A stretch of 36,513 bases of DNA from the NCBI GenBank assembly GCA_036170535.1, contig JAVHPJ010000165.1:1-36513 (forward strand). Reading direction: 5' to 3'. The notes beneath the pieces are model-generated. The model made no database searches. It was given only the letters and a program-made list of their open reading frames with translations, and had not been told where the DNA came from. This stretch comes from SSF53 sp036170535 (GTDB lineage: Bacteria > Spirochaetota > Leptospiria > Leptospirales > Leptonemataceae). This document shows positions 8,801-15,623 of the stretch, in pieces; position 1 is the stretch's first letter, and every line of letters starts with the position of its first letter. The translations under genes were made by a program, and so were the position numbers.

Positions 8801-9562
8801 CGCCTGCCGGATCGTCGCGCGGGTTACACTCAGAAAGCGGTGGTTGGCGGTCACAAGATTTATCTGCGCACCGGCGAATACGAAGACGGTCGCCTGGGCG
8901 AGATGTTCCTGGATATGCACAAAGAAGGCGCGGCCTTCCGCTCGCTCATGAACTCCTTCGCAATCGCGGTGAGTCTGGGTCTGCAATACGGCGTGCCGCT
9001 TGAAGAATACGTCGATGCCTTTGTATTCACGCGCTTTGAGCCGAACGGCATGGTGACCGGCAATCCGCACATTCGGATGTCGACTTCCATCATCGACTAC
9101 GTATTTCGCGAACTGGCCATCACCTACCTCGGTCGTCACGATCTGGCCCAGGTGCAGCCGGAAGACCTGCGCGCGGATGCGGTCCGCTCGCCGGCTTCGG
9201 CGCTGCGCGACGCTCCGCGCGGTCGCCTGGAATCGACGGCGCCCGCGGAAGATATCTTTGGCGGCGACGAGGCCAGCTTCGCTGCTGGCGACGCTGGCGC
9301 GATCGATGCGTTTGGCGGCGCCGGCGAACCCAGCCCGGCCAGCGATCGGCTGTCCTGGATGCCGGATGCGCCGATCGCAAGCGGCGTGGATTCCAAACCG
9401 GCCTCCGCCGTGATGACGATTTCACGAGCGAAGTCAATCGAGATGGCGAAAATGCAGGGCTACGAAGGCGATCCCTGCGGCGAATGCGGCCAGTTCACTC
9501 TTACGCGTAACGGCAGCTGCATGAAGTGCGTCTCCTGCGGCGCGACGACCGGCTGCAGTTAA
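5819..9562 (+). CDS. nrdJ: vitamin B12-dependent (class II) ribonucleoside-diphosphate reductase
   Basis: Makes deoxyribonucleotides using adenosylcobalamin to generate the thiyl radical, with or without oxygen. The 1247 residues match the long NrdJ form. The first redox cysteine is C211 in PHACFIQS. The glycine-rich stretch beginning GSGTGTNFSNLRGEG follows. The active-site signature NPCSE is at 495-499 (radical-bearing C497 with N495 and E499). A LAPTGTIG loop occurs later. A low-complexity acidic and Ala-rich linker (about 940-975 and 1120-1200) leads to a C-terminal Cys-rich zinc-ribbon-like tail ending CVSCGATTGCS, which carries the shuttle cysteines. The start is supported by AAGGGAG seven bases before the ATG. 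It is a single-gene unit with its own terminator. Confidence 0.97.
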   Translation: MRIKRYYTSNIENRRGPGEAHLNTAVWELFPWAARVSKIVNPDGKAVFEAPAVDVPEGWSQVAVDILAQKYFRKAGIPAVTRAVPEDDVPEWLWRRVPDEAALAALPAEQRYIGETSAKQVFHRLAGCWAYWAFKHKYFDNEADVRAFYEELVYVLASQTAAPNSPQWFNTGLHWAYGIDGAGQGHYYVDPASGVLTRSNSAYEHPQPHACFIQSITDDLVNEGGIMDLWVREARLFKYGSGTGTNFSNLRGEGEPLSGGGKSSGLMSFLKIGDRAAGAIKSGGTTRRAAKMVSLDMDHPDIHEFINWKAIEEQKVVAMVAGSKLANRHLNAIMKAAHAGADPAGRFEPSKNPELKKAIKEARKVEIPESYIRRVLDLAQQGFTSILFEELTTDWQSKAYQTVSGQNSNNSVRITNDFMRTVETDGDWSLYWRTERERAQAENRAPRPYRTLKAKELWNEIAYAAWASADPGVQYDTTINEWHTCPADGRINASNPCSEYMFLDDTACNLASMNLMKFLNVETGEFDDLAYRHTTRILTIVLEVSVTMAQYPSAKIAELSYVFRTLGLGYANLGSLLMVLGIPYDSDRGRAICGALTAIMHMNSYATSAEMAKKLGPFQGYAKNRDSMLRVIRNHRRAAYNVPASEYEGLTTPPLGIDPVHCPDYLLKAAREESDRALSMGEEFGFRNAQVTVLAPTGTIGLVMDCDTTGIEPDFALVKYKKLAGGGYFKIINQTVPPALGRLGYSATQVDEIIKYCIGHGTLKTAATINHARLREKGFTDDVLERIEGALKTAFDISFVFNKYTIGEAFLRNTLGLGDEIDGMDFNLLERLGFSREDIRLANDHVCGTMTIEGAPHLKQEHYPIFDCANKCGRYGKRFLNWQSHIRMMAAAQPFLSGAISKTINMPEEASVKEVEEAYMLSWKLMNKAVALYRDGSKLSQPLSIKSDDSDEEDEEKTDNAGGAAVSSVAAAAPKSAVEQAAEKIVYRYMAKRRRLPDRRAGYTQKAVVGGHKIYLRTGEYEDGRLGEMFLDMHKEGAAFRSLMNSFAIAVSLGLQYGVPLEEYVDAFVFTRFEPNGMVTGNPHIRMSTSIIDYVFRELAITYLGRHDLAQVQPEDLRADAVRSPASALRDAPRGRLESTAPAEDIFGGDEASFAAGDAGAIDAFGGAGEPSPASDRLSWMPDAPIASGVDSKPASAVMTISRAKSIEMAKMQGYEGDPCGECGQFTLTRNGSCMKCVSCGATTGCS

Positions 9563-9592
9563 GCCGGCAAAGCCGACGTTCAGAAAAACAGC

Positions 9593-9624
9593 AAAACCGG
9601 CGGGAACCACCCGCCGGTTTTTTT
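9593..9624. terminator. strong bidirectional terminator between nrdJ and the Cfa-like gene
   Basis: An 8-base-pair GC stem (CCGGCGGG/CCCGCCGG) has a five-base loop, with A residues on the left and a run of seven T residues on the right, extending the stem by A-T pairs. Reading leftward, T-rich sequence also follows. It can serve both nrdJ and the convergent lipid operon. Confidence 0.9.
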
Positions 9625-9688
9625 GTGGAAATGCGCGCCGCGCGCGCCGGGGCTATGCACCTGTCAGGCCGCGAACCCAGCCAGCGTT

Positions 9689-11011
9689 TTACTGCAAGGC
9701 CCCGACATAGTTGCCCAGCTCCATATTCTGGGGCCGAGAGAATACAATTTGCACATCATTGATGTAACGATGCGCAAAGCCCACTTCACAAAAGAGAAAG
9801 TAATACCGCCATTTGCGAATAAAGGTTTCGTCAAAGCCGAGCGCGCGCACTTCGTCGAGCCGCGCCTCGAAATTCAGTCGCCAGTCGCGAAGGGTGCGCG
9901 CATAGTGCAACCCGATGCTTTCGACATGCACCGCCTGCAGATCGCCGGTGCGGTCAAGGCTCTGCAGCGTTTCACGCAACGAAAGCAACAGCGATCCCGG
10001 GAAGATATGCTTTTTGGTAAAGTCCATGGAATGCAGGTAGCGGCGATAATACGGGTCCGGAAATGTAATGGCTTGAATACACATGATTCCGTCGCGTTTT
10101 AACACGCGCGCGCACTTGCCAAAGAAGGCGTCGAGATACTCCCACCCTAAGGCCTCTACCATTTCGATAGAGACAATGCGGTCAAATTCGCCCTCCAGAT
10201 CGCGATAGTCCTGGAAACGAAACTCCACCAACTTATCCACGCCGTCGCGCAGCGCCCGCTCGCGGGCCCAGGCCAGCTGTTCTCGTGATATGGTAATGCT
10301 CGTGACGCGGCAGCCGTAGGTGCGCGCCGCGTAGCAGGCGAATCCGCCCCAGCCCGATCCAATCTCAAGCAAATGAACGCCCGGCCCCAGTTGCAGTTTC
10401 TCGGCAATCATGCGGAACTTCATCAACTGGCTGTCGTGCAGACTCGACCGCTCATCCGGATACACGCCGGCCGAATACGCCATCGTCTCGTCCAGCCAGA
10501 GCTGAAAGAACTCGTTTGAAAGATCATAATGATCGGAAATATTCTTCCGGCTCATCGCCCGCGTATTGGCCCGCAGGAAATACGAAAACTTGTTCCAGAA
10601 CGTCAACGGGCCCGTCACCAGACCGCGCGCAATGCTGTGCGAAAAGCTGGGCGTTGTGCGCGAATTGCGCATAAACCAGGCGAGCGTCTCAATCGGCTCC
10701 GGCGAATCCCACAAGCCGCGCACATACGCCTCGCCGAATCCGATCTCATCGTACAACACTACGCTCTCAAAAAAAGCCGGATCTTTGACATCCAGCCGGG
10801 CGGACGACACGCCTTCCCGCTCTGCGCCCAGCCAGTTTAGCCGTCCATCAGGATGGACAATCTCAAGCAAACCATCCGTATTCTTTGCGAGGGCGCGAAA
10901 GAAGAGCGCTTCGTACAAACCGCGCGTAACCGGTCGAACTCGCGCGGCGGCGCGTCTTTCGCCTTTTGCCGCGTCCTCGACTGCGGACGTCCCTTCGTAA
11001 GCGACTTTCAT
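9689..11011 (-). CDS. Cfa-family SAM-dependent enzyme with altered bicarbonate site (UfaO-like candidate)
   Basis: A 440-residue member of the cyclopropane fatty acid synthase family, which acts on unsaturated acyl chains of membrane phospholipids. The SAM-binding loop LLEIGSGWGG is at 214-223, preceded by HYDLSNEFFQLWLDETMAYS, and followed by QDYRDL and SIEMVEALG. The cysteine of the usual YSCAYW motif, a bicarbonate ligand in E. coli Cfa, is replaced (YSAGVY, A181). The histidine expected before the later loop is Gln (CIQAITF, Q313). Classical cyclopropanation is therefore doubtful. It is the last gene of a five-gene leftward operon, 30 bases after the DUF1365 gene. In Rhodobacter a similar protein next to a flavin oxidoreductase functions in furan fatty acid formation (from memory). 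Confidence 0.85.
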   Translation of the reverse strand: MKVAYEGTSAVEDAAKGERRAAARVRPVTRGLYEALFFRALAKNTDGLLEIVHPDGRLNWLGAEREGVSSARLDVKDPAFFESVVLYDEIGFGEAYVRGLWDSPEPIETLAWFMRNSRTTPSFSHSIARGLVTGPLTFWNKFSYFLRANTRAMSRKNISDHYDLSNEFFQLWLDETMAYSAGVYPDERSSLHDSQLMKFRMIAEKLQLGPGVHLLEIGSGWGGFACYAARTYGCRVTSITISREQLAWARERALRDGVDKLVEFRFQDYRDLEGEFDRIVSIEMVEALGWEYLDAFFGKCARVLKRDGIMCIQAITFPDPYYRRYLHSMDFTKKHIFPGSLLLSLRETLQSLDRTGDLQAVHVESIGLHYARTLRDWRLNFEARLDEVRALGFDETFIRKWRYYFLFCEVGFAHRYINDVQIVFSRPQNMELGNYVGALQ

Positions 11012-11041
11012 CTATGATTCCTCGATTCAGTTTTCTGCAAT

Positions 11042-11866
11042 TTATTGACGCAAAACGCCAGCGGCGAGTCCGCCGTGCTTTTGTTTCGCATCAGTTTCGC
11101 GAATTTTTTCATCCGACCAGGCTTTTCCAAAATACGGCGTCTTTTTGATCCAGAGACGCAGCGCCTGCCGATGAATCAAATAAATCACGCGTAATGTGGC
11201 GAATGGAAATCGCGCAAACGCGGCCAGCAACGATGCGTCGCTCAGCGTTCGGCGCTCGCCGGAGAGGACGGCTTTCAAAATCAACTGTTCCTTCGCCAGC
11301 GAGTCAATCCGGACGTAGAGTCGGTCGGACGGTCGCCGGAAGGAGAACGAAAAATCCGCATCATATCGAATAAACGGCGAAACATAGAAATTCTTTTGCG
11401 TCCTGAGGCGCGTCGCGTCGTTGTCGGGGTCCAGTTCCACCAGGAAGGGCTTTTGCTCCAGATAAGTGTTGTTCACTTCCGCCAGCACATACCGGAGCTG
11501 GTTGCGCTCATCATAACAATAGTAAAAGCTTACCGGGTTAAACACGTAACCGAGGATGCGCAAACTCGTGACGAGTACAATACGTTCCGGCCGGAAGGTC
11601 GCGCCCATTTCCGCGAGCTGGCGCTCCACCAGCTCGCGCGGGCCGGCCGACTGTGCATCCGGACGCCACTTAAAGTGATCTCGATTCCGAAAACTGAACA
11701 AATTGAATTTATTCAATCCAAACAATTTCAACCGGTGCGGAAGCCGCGCCAGTTCGTCCAGATCGAGGGCGAACATGAACATTCGATAGCGAAATGCATT
11801 CGAAGTATGAACGTAGCGCTTGTGGTAAATGCTTATGTCATACAGCGACGAGCTTAAGGGTGTCAT
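11042..11866 (-). CDS. DUF1365 family protein
   Basis: A 274-residue protein of the DUF1365 (COG3496) family. Seen motifs are an early HKRYVHTSNAFRY segment, LDLDELARLP, the FSFRNRDHFKWRP stretch, and the strongly conserved block LRILGYVFNPVSFYYCYDE followed by LAEVNNTYLEQKPF. The biochemical role is unknown. The family is almost always coupled to a COG2907 flavin oxidoreductase and a Cfa-like enzyme, which is the arrangement here. Its ATG lies 29 bases inside the end of the oxidoreductase gene in another frame, so the two are probably translationally coupled. A His/Asp-rich ligand site and a membrane lipid substrate are inferences only. Confidence 0.9.
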   Translation of the reverse strand: MTPLSSSLYDISIYHKRYVHTSNAFRYRMFMFALDLDELARLPHRLKLFGLNKFNLFSFRNRDHFKWRPDAQSAGPRELVERQLAEMGATFRPERIVLVTSLRILGYVFNPVSFYYCYDERNQLRYVLAEVNNTYLEQKPFLVELDPDNDATRLRTQKNFYVSPFIRYDADFSFSFRRPSDRLYVRIDSLAKEQLILKAVLSGERRTLSDASLLAAFARFPFATLRVIYLIHRQALRLWIKKTPYFGKAWSDEKIRETDAKQKHGGLAAGVLRQ

Positions 11867-13106
11867 TCGTTATCCTTTCCGCCGCACGCAAACCCGCCGT
11901 CAGCGCGTCTTCATGAAAACCGTGGCGAAAGTAGCTGCCGGCAAAATAGACCGGACCTGAATTCAGCTCCGACAGTCGAGATTGCAGCTGCACGGCTCGC
12001 CCGTCAAACAATGGGTGCTCGTAGTCGATGCTGCGGATGATTTTTGCCGGATCAATCGCTTCGAAGTCATTGATCGAAACGAAGTAGTTCCGCCGGGTCG
12101 GCAGAGATTGCAGCAGATTCATCCAGTAGACAGTGCTGGTTTGAGTCGTCCCATCCTGCGTCGCCCGCGCCTTGTAGTTCCACGAGGACCATATTTTGCG
12201 CAGTGGAGGCAAGACCGACTCGTCTGTATGTAAAATTGCAGTGTTACGCTCGTAGCGGTACGCGGAAAGCAGTTCGCTTTCGAGGGCGGTCGGCGCTTCT
12301 AACAGGGCCAACGCCTCATCTCCGTGAGCGGCGATCAACACGCGATCAAACGTATATTCGCCGCGCGCGGTACGAATCAGGGCCTTTCCGTCGGCCGTCC
12401 GGCGCACGCTCAGCGCGGCTTCGTTGGTACGGACCGGCCGGCGCAACTCCGCAAGAATTCGCTTCACGTACTGAACCGATCCGCCTTGCGTTGTGCGCCA
12501 CTGCAATTGCGTGTTGAGTCCCAGAAAACCGTGGTTGTGGAAGAAGCGAATCAGAGACGCCGCCGGAAATTCCAACATCTTTTCGATGGGGGTCGACCAC
12601 ACTGCCGATCCCATGGGCGTGATGTAGTTCCGAACGAAAAAGTCGTCATAGCCTTCGCGTCTCAGGTAATCGCCGAGCGAGCCCTCCGCCAGACCGCTTT
12701 CCAGATGCCCGGGCGCTGTCCGGTTAAATCGGTTCGCCGAAAGAACCAGCTTCCAGAAGCGCGCGCTCAGCAGGTTCTTCTTCTGCGCGAAAATGCCGTC
12801 GAGATTGCGTCCGCAAAACTGCAGACCCGTGTCAAGATTGTGCATGCTGAACGACATGTTGCTCTCAATGGTCTTAACCTTGAGATCCGCAAAGAGGCGC
12901 GTCAGATTTGGATACGTAACGTTGTTGTAGACGATGAAGCCCGTGTCGATGGGCAGCGGCGATCCATTGTCATCGACGACGATTGTGTTAGTGTGCCCGC
13001 CGACGTAGTCGTTCTTTTCAAAAATTTCTATGTCGAAACGATCGCGCAAATAGTAAGCTGCGCCCAGAGCGGTCACGCCGCTGCCGATAATGCCGAGAGA
13101 TTCCAT
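11838..13106 (-). CDS. FAD-dependent oxidoreductase of the amine oxidase superfamily, COG2907 (UfaD-like candidate)
   Basis: A 422-residue flavoprotein. The N-terminal dinucleotide fold is plain: GIIGSGVTALG at 5-15, acidic E30 at the end of the second strand, and GGHTNT after it. The C-terminal FAD-closing segment GPVYFAGSYFRHGFHEDAL with TAG is also present. The family resembles amine oxidases and phytoene desaturases but is associated with unsaturated or modified fatty acid genes. In Rhodobacter a relative (UfaD, by memory) introduces a second double bond in methylated acyl chains. A good ribosome binding site (AAGGAA) precedes the ATG. It lies 57 bases after the regulator gene and overlaps the DUF1365 gene by 29 bases. 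Confidence 0.9.
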   Translation of the reverse strand: MESLGIIGSGVTALGAAYYLRDRFDIEIFEKNDYVGGHTNTIVVDDNGSPLPIDTGFIVYNNVTYPNLTRLFADLKVKTIESNMSFSMHNLDTGLQFCGRNLDGIFAQKKNLLSARFWKLVLSANRFNRTAPGHLESGLAEGSLGDYLRREGYDDFFVRNYITPMGSAVWSTPIEKMLEFPAASLIRFFHNHGFLGLNTQLQWRTTQGGSVQYVKRILAELRRPVRTNEAALSVRRTADGKALIRTARGEYTFDRVLIAAHGDEALALLEAPTALESELLSAYRYERNTAILHTDESVLPPLRKIWSSWNYKARATQDGTTQTSTVYWMNLLQSLPTRRNYFVSINDFEAIDPAKIIRSIDYEHPLFDGRAVQLQSRLSELNSGPVYFAGSYFRHGFHEDALTAGLRAAERITNDTLKLVAV

Positions 13107-13163
13107 TTAAAGTTCCTTCTGTTAGTTGCTGATGCACGGCTCGGGGAGAACTCCGGATGGGCC

Positions 13164-14084
13164 TTACCGTGCGCCGGCCTCTACCGTATCTACGTTGTTC
13201 AGCCCGGCGCCCGTTTGCTTTTTTCCAGACCCGGAAGCGCCTTCGAGTTCTGCGAGGCGTTCAGCATCGCGACGATTGTCTTCAGGGAAGATTTTCGAGC
13301 TGGGACCGCGCTTGCGCAACGCGATGCCGCCGAAATATATGCGCACCGCGGGCTGCACGCGCTTGATGTCGGCGCGAAATGCGCTCAGCGCCGTCTGGGG
13401 CTGGGGCATGACTACGGATACGCTGACCCGCCGGTAGTCGCCGTCCCGCAACTCGCGTAACAGTTCCTCGCGCGGCAGCATGCCTACAAAGCGAACGTTG
13501 TGCGCTCGATAGCGCAATAGACAATAGTGCAGAATGGCGCCGAGCTCGTGCTGATCGCCCGGGTAGACGGCGACCAGCCAATTGCGCTCGCCTTCCGTCG
13601 GAAACTCGGCTGCCAGCTGCATCAGATATGCGTGCAGCCAGTGCGAAAAGGCGTGTTCTTCACTGATCGACAGATAACCCGCCTCCCAGGCGCGGCCAAT
13701 TACGACCAGCATGGGCTGAATTTCCGCTTTGAGCCATTGCGGAAACTTTTGTTTTTGCAACTTGCGCCCGAGCTCTTTTTCCAGCCGCGGGTAGTCGCCG
13801 TCTTTGGCGGACTGAATAATCCGCCAGTCCCGCTCCGAAAAGTCATCGCTGATCAGATGGGCGAGCAGGTGTTCGCGCCCCAGCAACATGACCTGGGAGA
13901 GTTTTTGGCCCATCGCGAGGCGCTGCTGGATGCTGCGCAGCACCAGGTAGTCCTCATTGCTGTAGTACCAGTAGCCGTTCTCGCCCTGCAGCGGCTTGAA
14001 GATGCGGTAGCGCTCCTGCCACTTACGAATGCGGGCTGGCGAAAAACTCGTCATCCGACTGAGATCCTTGATCAGAAACTTCAC
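13164..14084 (-). CDS. MerR-family regulator with a B12-binding domain, CarH/LitR-type light sensor candidate
   Basis: A 306-residue regulator. Residues 1-70 are a MerR winged helix (IKDLSRMTSFSPARIRKW, then YWYYSNEDYLVLR). Residues about 72-162 form the four-helix cap of cobalamin-binding photoreceptors, containing W-x9-EH (W133, E143, H144). Residues about 165-255 are a Rossmann-like B12 domain with D177-Q-H179-x-x-G182, where H179 would be the lower cobalt ligand. CarH/LitR proteins repress in the dark as adenosylcobalamin-bound tetramers and release DNA on light. The residue after W133 is Glu; in Thermus CarH I recall His there (H132, the light-state upper ligand). The last 40 residues are low complexity. 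Its place inside the lipid operon suggests it controls the operon. Confidence 0.88.
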   Translation of the reverse strand: MKFLIKDLSRMTSFSPARIRKWQERYRIFKPLQGENGYWYYSNEDYLVLRSIQQRLAMGQKLSQVMLLGREHLLAHLISDDFSERDWRIIQSAKDGDYPRLEKELGRKLQKQKFPQWLKAEIQPMLVVIGRAWEAGYLSISEEHAFSHWLHAYLMQLAAEFPTEGERNWLVAVYPGDQHELGAILHYCLLRYRAHNVRFVGMLPREELLRELRDGDYRRVSVSVVMPQPQTALSAFRADIKRVQPAVRIYFGGIALRKRGPSSKIFPEDNRRDAERLAELEGASGSGKKQTGAGLNNVDTVEAGAR

Positions 14085-14097
14085 GCTGAGCCTCGGC

Positions 14098-14123
14098 GGT
14101 AAGGTTACCTGAGAGAAAGGTAA
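14098..14123. promoter_or_regulatory. inverted repeat just upstream of the MerR/B12 gene, candidate operator
   Basis: In the 58-base gap before the regulator gene, TTACC (14105-14109) and GGTAA (14119-14123) form a 19-base dyad with a nine-base centre. Another GGTAA at 14098-14102 adds a third half-site. MerR-type proteins commonly bind dyads near their own start. A TTGACC hexamer on the minus strand (14132-14137) could be a -35 box, but no good -10 was found. Confidence 0.35.
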
Positions 14124-14142
14124 GCGCTCTCGGTCAAAGTGT

Positions 14143-15573
14143 CTAATCTTTTTTGAAAGCTGCGACAGCCTGGCGCCGCTGCTCCCGGAGGAGGCGTCGG
14201 CGGATCAAGAGGGCCTGAATCCGCTTATGGGCCGCATCGGAGAGCGGTAAAAGAGCGAACGCGGCGGCGCCCAGCACGAAAAATAGCCCGACCCCCGGCC
14301 CGAAAAGCCAGGCCAGACCGCTGCGAACGCCTTCGGACTGTGCGGCTGCAGCCGCCTGGAATCCAATGCCGTCCAGCGCGAGGCCGGCCAGACCAATGCC
14401 CACAGCGCGCGAGAACTTGGTCGCCATCCGCCAGACCCCGAAATACACGCCTTCCCGATTCTGCCCGCTGTGCAACTCATCGTAGTCGACCACGTCAGCG
14501 ACAAATGAATCGAGCAGGATGATCGAGCCGCCCAGCAACCCGCCAAAAAACGCGGCGAGCAGCGGACCGACGAGGCTCCCGGCCGGGAAAAATGGATACG
14601 TGAAGATCGTCATCAGGCCCAGGGCCAGCACGCCGGCAAAGGCCGGCCATTTTTTTCCGACTCGCCGCGAAAGCCAGACCCAGATCGGAATGCTCAGTAA
14701 AATAAAGACGAAAAACGGCAACAGCACATAAACGACTGTCGTCTGTTGCGAAAGCCCCAGTCGATGCTCGTAATAATAGAGCGCGATCGATGTGTTCAGT
14801 GCGCGACCGATTGTCGCGATGACAAAGGCCAGAAGCAGAATGCGAAAGAACGGGTTCCGCAGGGCGGCCAGAGTATTTGCGAACAGGTCGAAGGTTCGCG
14901 GTCCGGCGAGCGGAGGCGGGGACGAATCCCTGCCCCGCGTCGCAAGAAAGCTCACCAGCGTCGAAGCGACAATCGGCACAGCCAGATACACTGCGGATAG
15001 TCCGGTGGCCTGGGCTGTCGCCTGCGGATTGGCTTCGCCGCCAAAGCGCGCCGCAAGCGCCGCCGGCAGAATCATGCCCAGGAGCAGACCCAGCGTGTTA
15101 AAGAGGAGTCGAAATGCATAAACGCCGGTACGATCGTCTCTGTCAAAGGTTAGTTCCGCACTCAGGGTCGCGTGCGGAATGGCGAGCACCGTGCTGGCCG
15201 TGTTCAACAACGAATAGGAAAACAAGAGAAAAGCAAATTTGGTCCATTGCGAGTCCAGAGCAGGCGGATTAAAGATGAGTATCAGGGCGAGCGCGAATCC
15301 CAGCGCGCCCGGCAGAAAATAAACCCGCCGGCGGCCAAACCGACTGCGCGTATGGTCGGATATGTTGCCCATGATCGGATCGCTGATCGCATCCCATAGA
15401 ATTGCGACGGCGAGCGCCAGGCCGGCCAGACTCGCGTTAAGTCCGACTACGGTGTTATAGTAGATAAGTAAATAGACCTGAAGCAGCAATTCAACGGCGG
15501 AGATGCCCAGCTCAGCCGCGGCGTAGCCCGCCTTTACTTTAACAGGCAGTCGGCCAACGGGAGTTTCGCTCAT
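14143..15573 (-). CDS. GPH-family (MelB-like) cation symporter of the MFS
   Basis: A 476-residue inner-membrane transporter of the glycoside-pentoside-hexuronide family (COG2211) with about 12 hydrophobic segments. The family signature appears early: DAISDPIMGNISDHTRSRFG, then RRRVYFLPG. The middle has a cytoplasmic loop with RGRDSSPPP, and the C-terminal tail is basic. Most GPH proteins move sugars with Na+ or H+. The substrate here is unknown, and the setting among lipid-modifying genes argues against ordinary sugar uptake. I recall that the Rhodobacter singlet-oxygen operon also carries a GPH symporter beside the flavin and Cfa-like genes. It is the first gene of the leftward operon, and its ATG lies 50 bases from the divergent methyltransferase start. 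Confidence 0.88.
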   Translation of the reverse strand: MSETPVGRLPVKVKAGYAAAELGISAVELLLQVYLLIYYNTVVGLNASLAGLALAVAILWDAISDPIMGNISDHTRSRFGRRRVYFLPGALGFALALILIFNPPALDSQWTKFAFLLFSYSLLNTASTVLAIPHATLSAELTFDRDDRTGVYAFRLLFNTLGLLLGMILPAALAARFGGEANPQATAQATGLSAVYLAVPIVASTLVSFLATRGRDSSPPPLAGPRTFDLFANTLAALRNPFFRILLLAFVIATIGRALNTSIALYYYEHRLGLSQQTTVVYVLLPFFVFILLSIPIWVWLSRRVGKKWPAFAGVLALGLMTIFTYPFFPAGSLVGPLLAAFFGGLLGGSIILLDSFVADVVDYDELHSGQNREGVYFGVWRMATKFSRAVGIGLAGLALDGIGFQAAAAAQSEGVRSGLAWLFGPGVGLFFVLGAAAFALLPLSDAAHKRIQALLIRRRLLREQRRQAVAAFKKD

Positions 15574-15623
15574 TCGATCATATAACCATTGACGCTGGCG
15601 CGCGTCGTTACTTTCTTTTCCAC

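Noticed and set aside
12324..13460. Long plus-strand open frame opposite the flavin oxidoreductase and regulator genes
   Set aside because: The antisense frame crosses two well-supported genes and encodes no recognisable domain.
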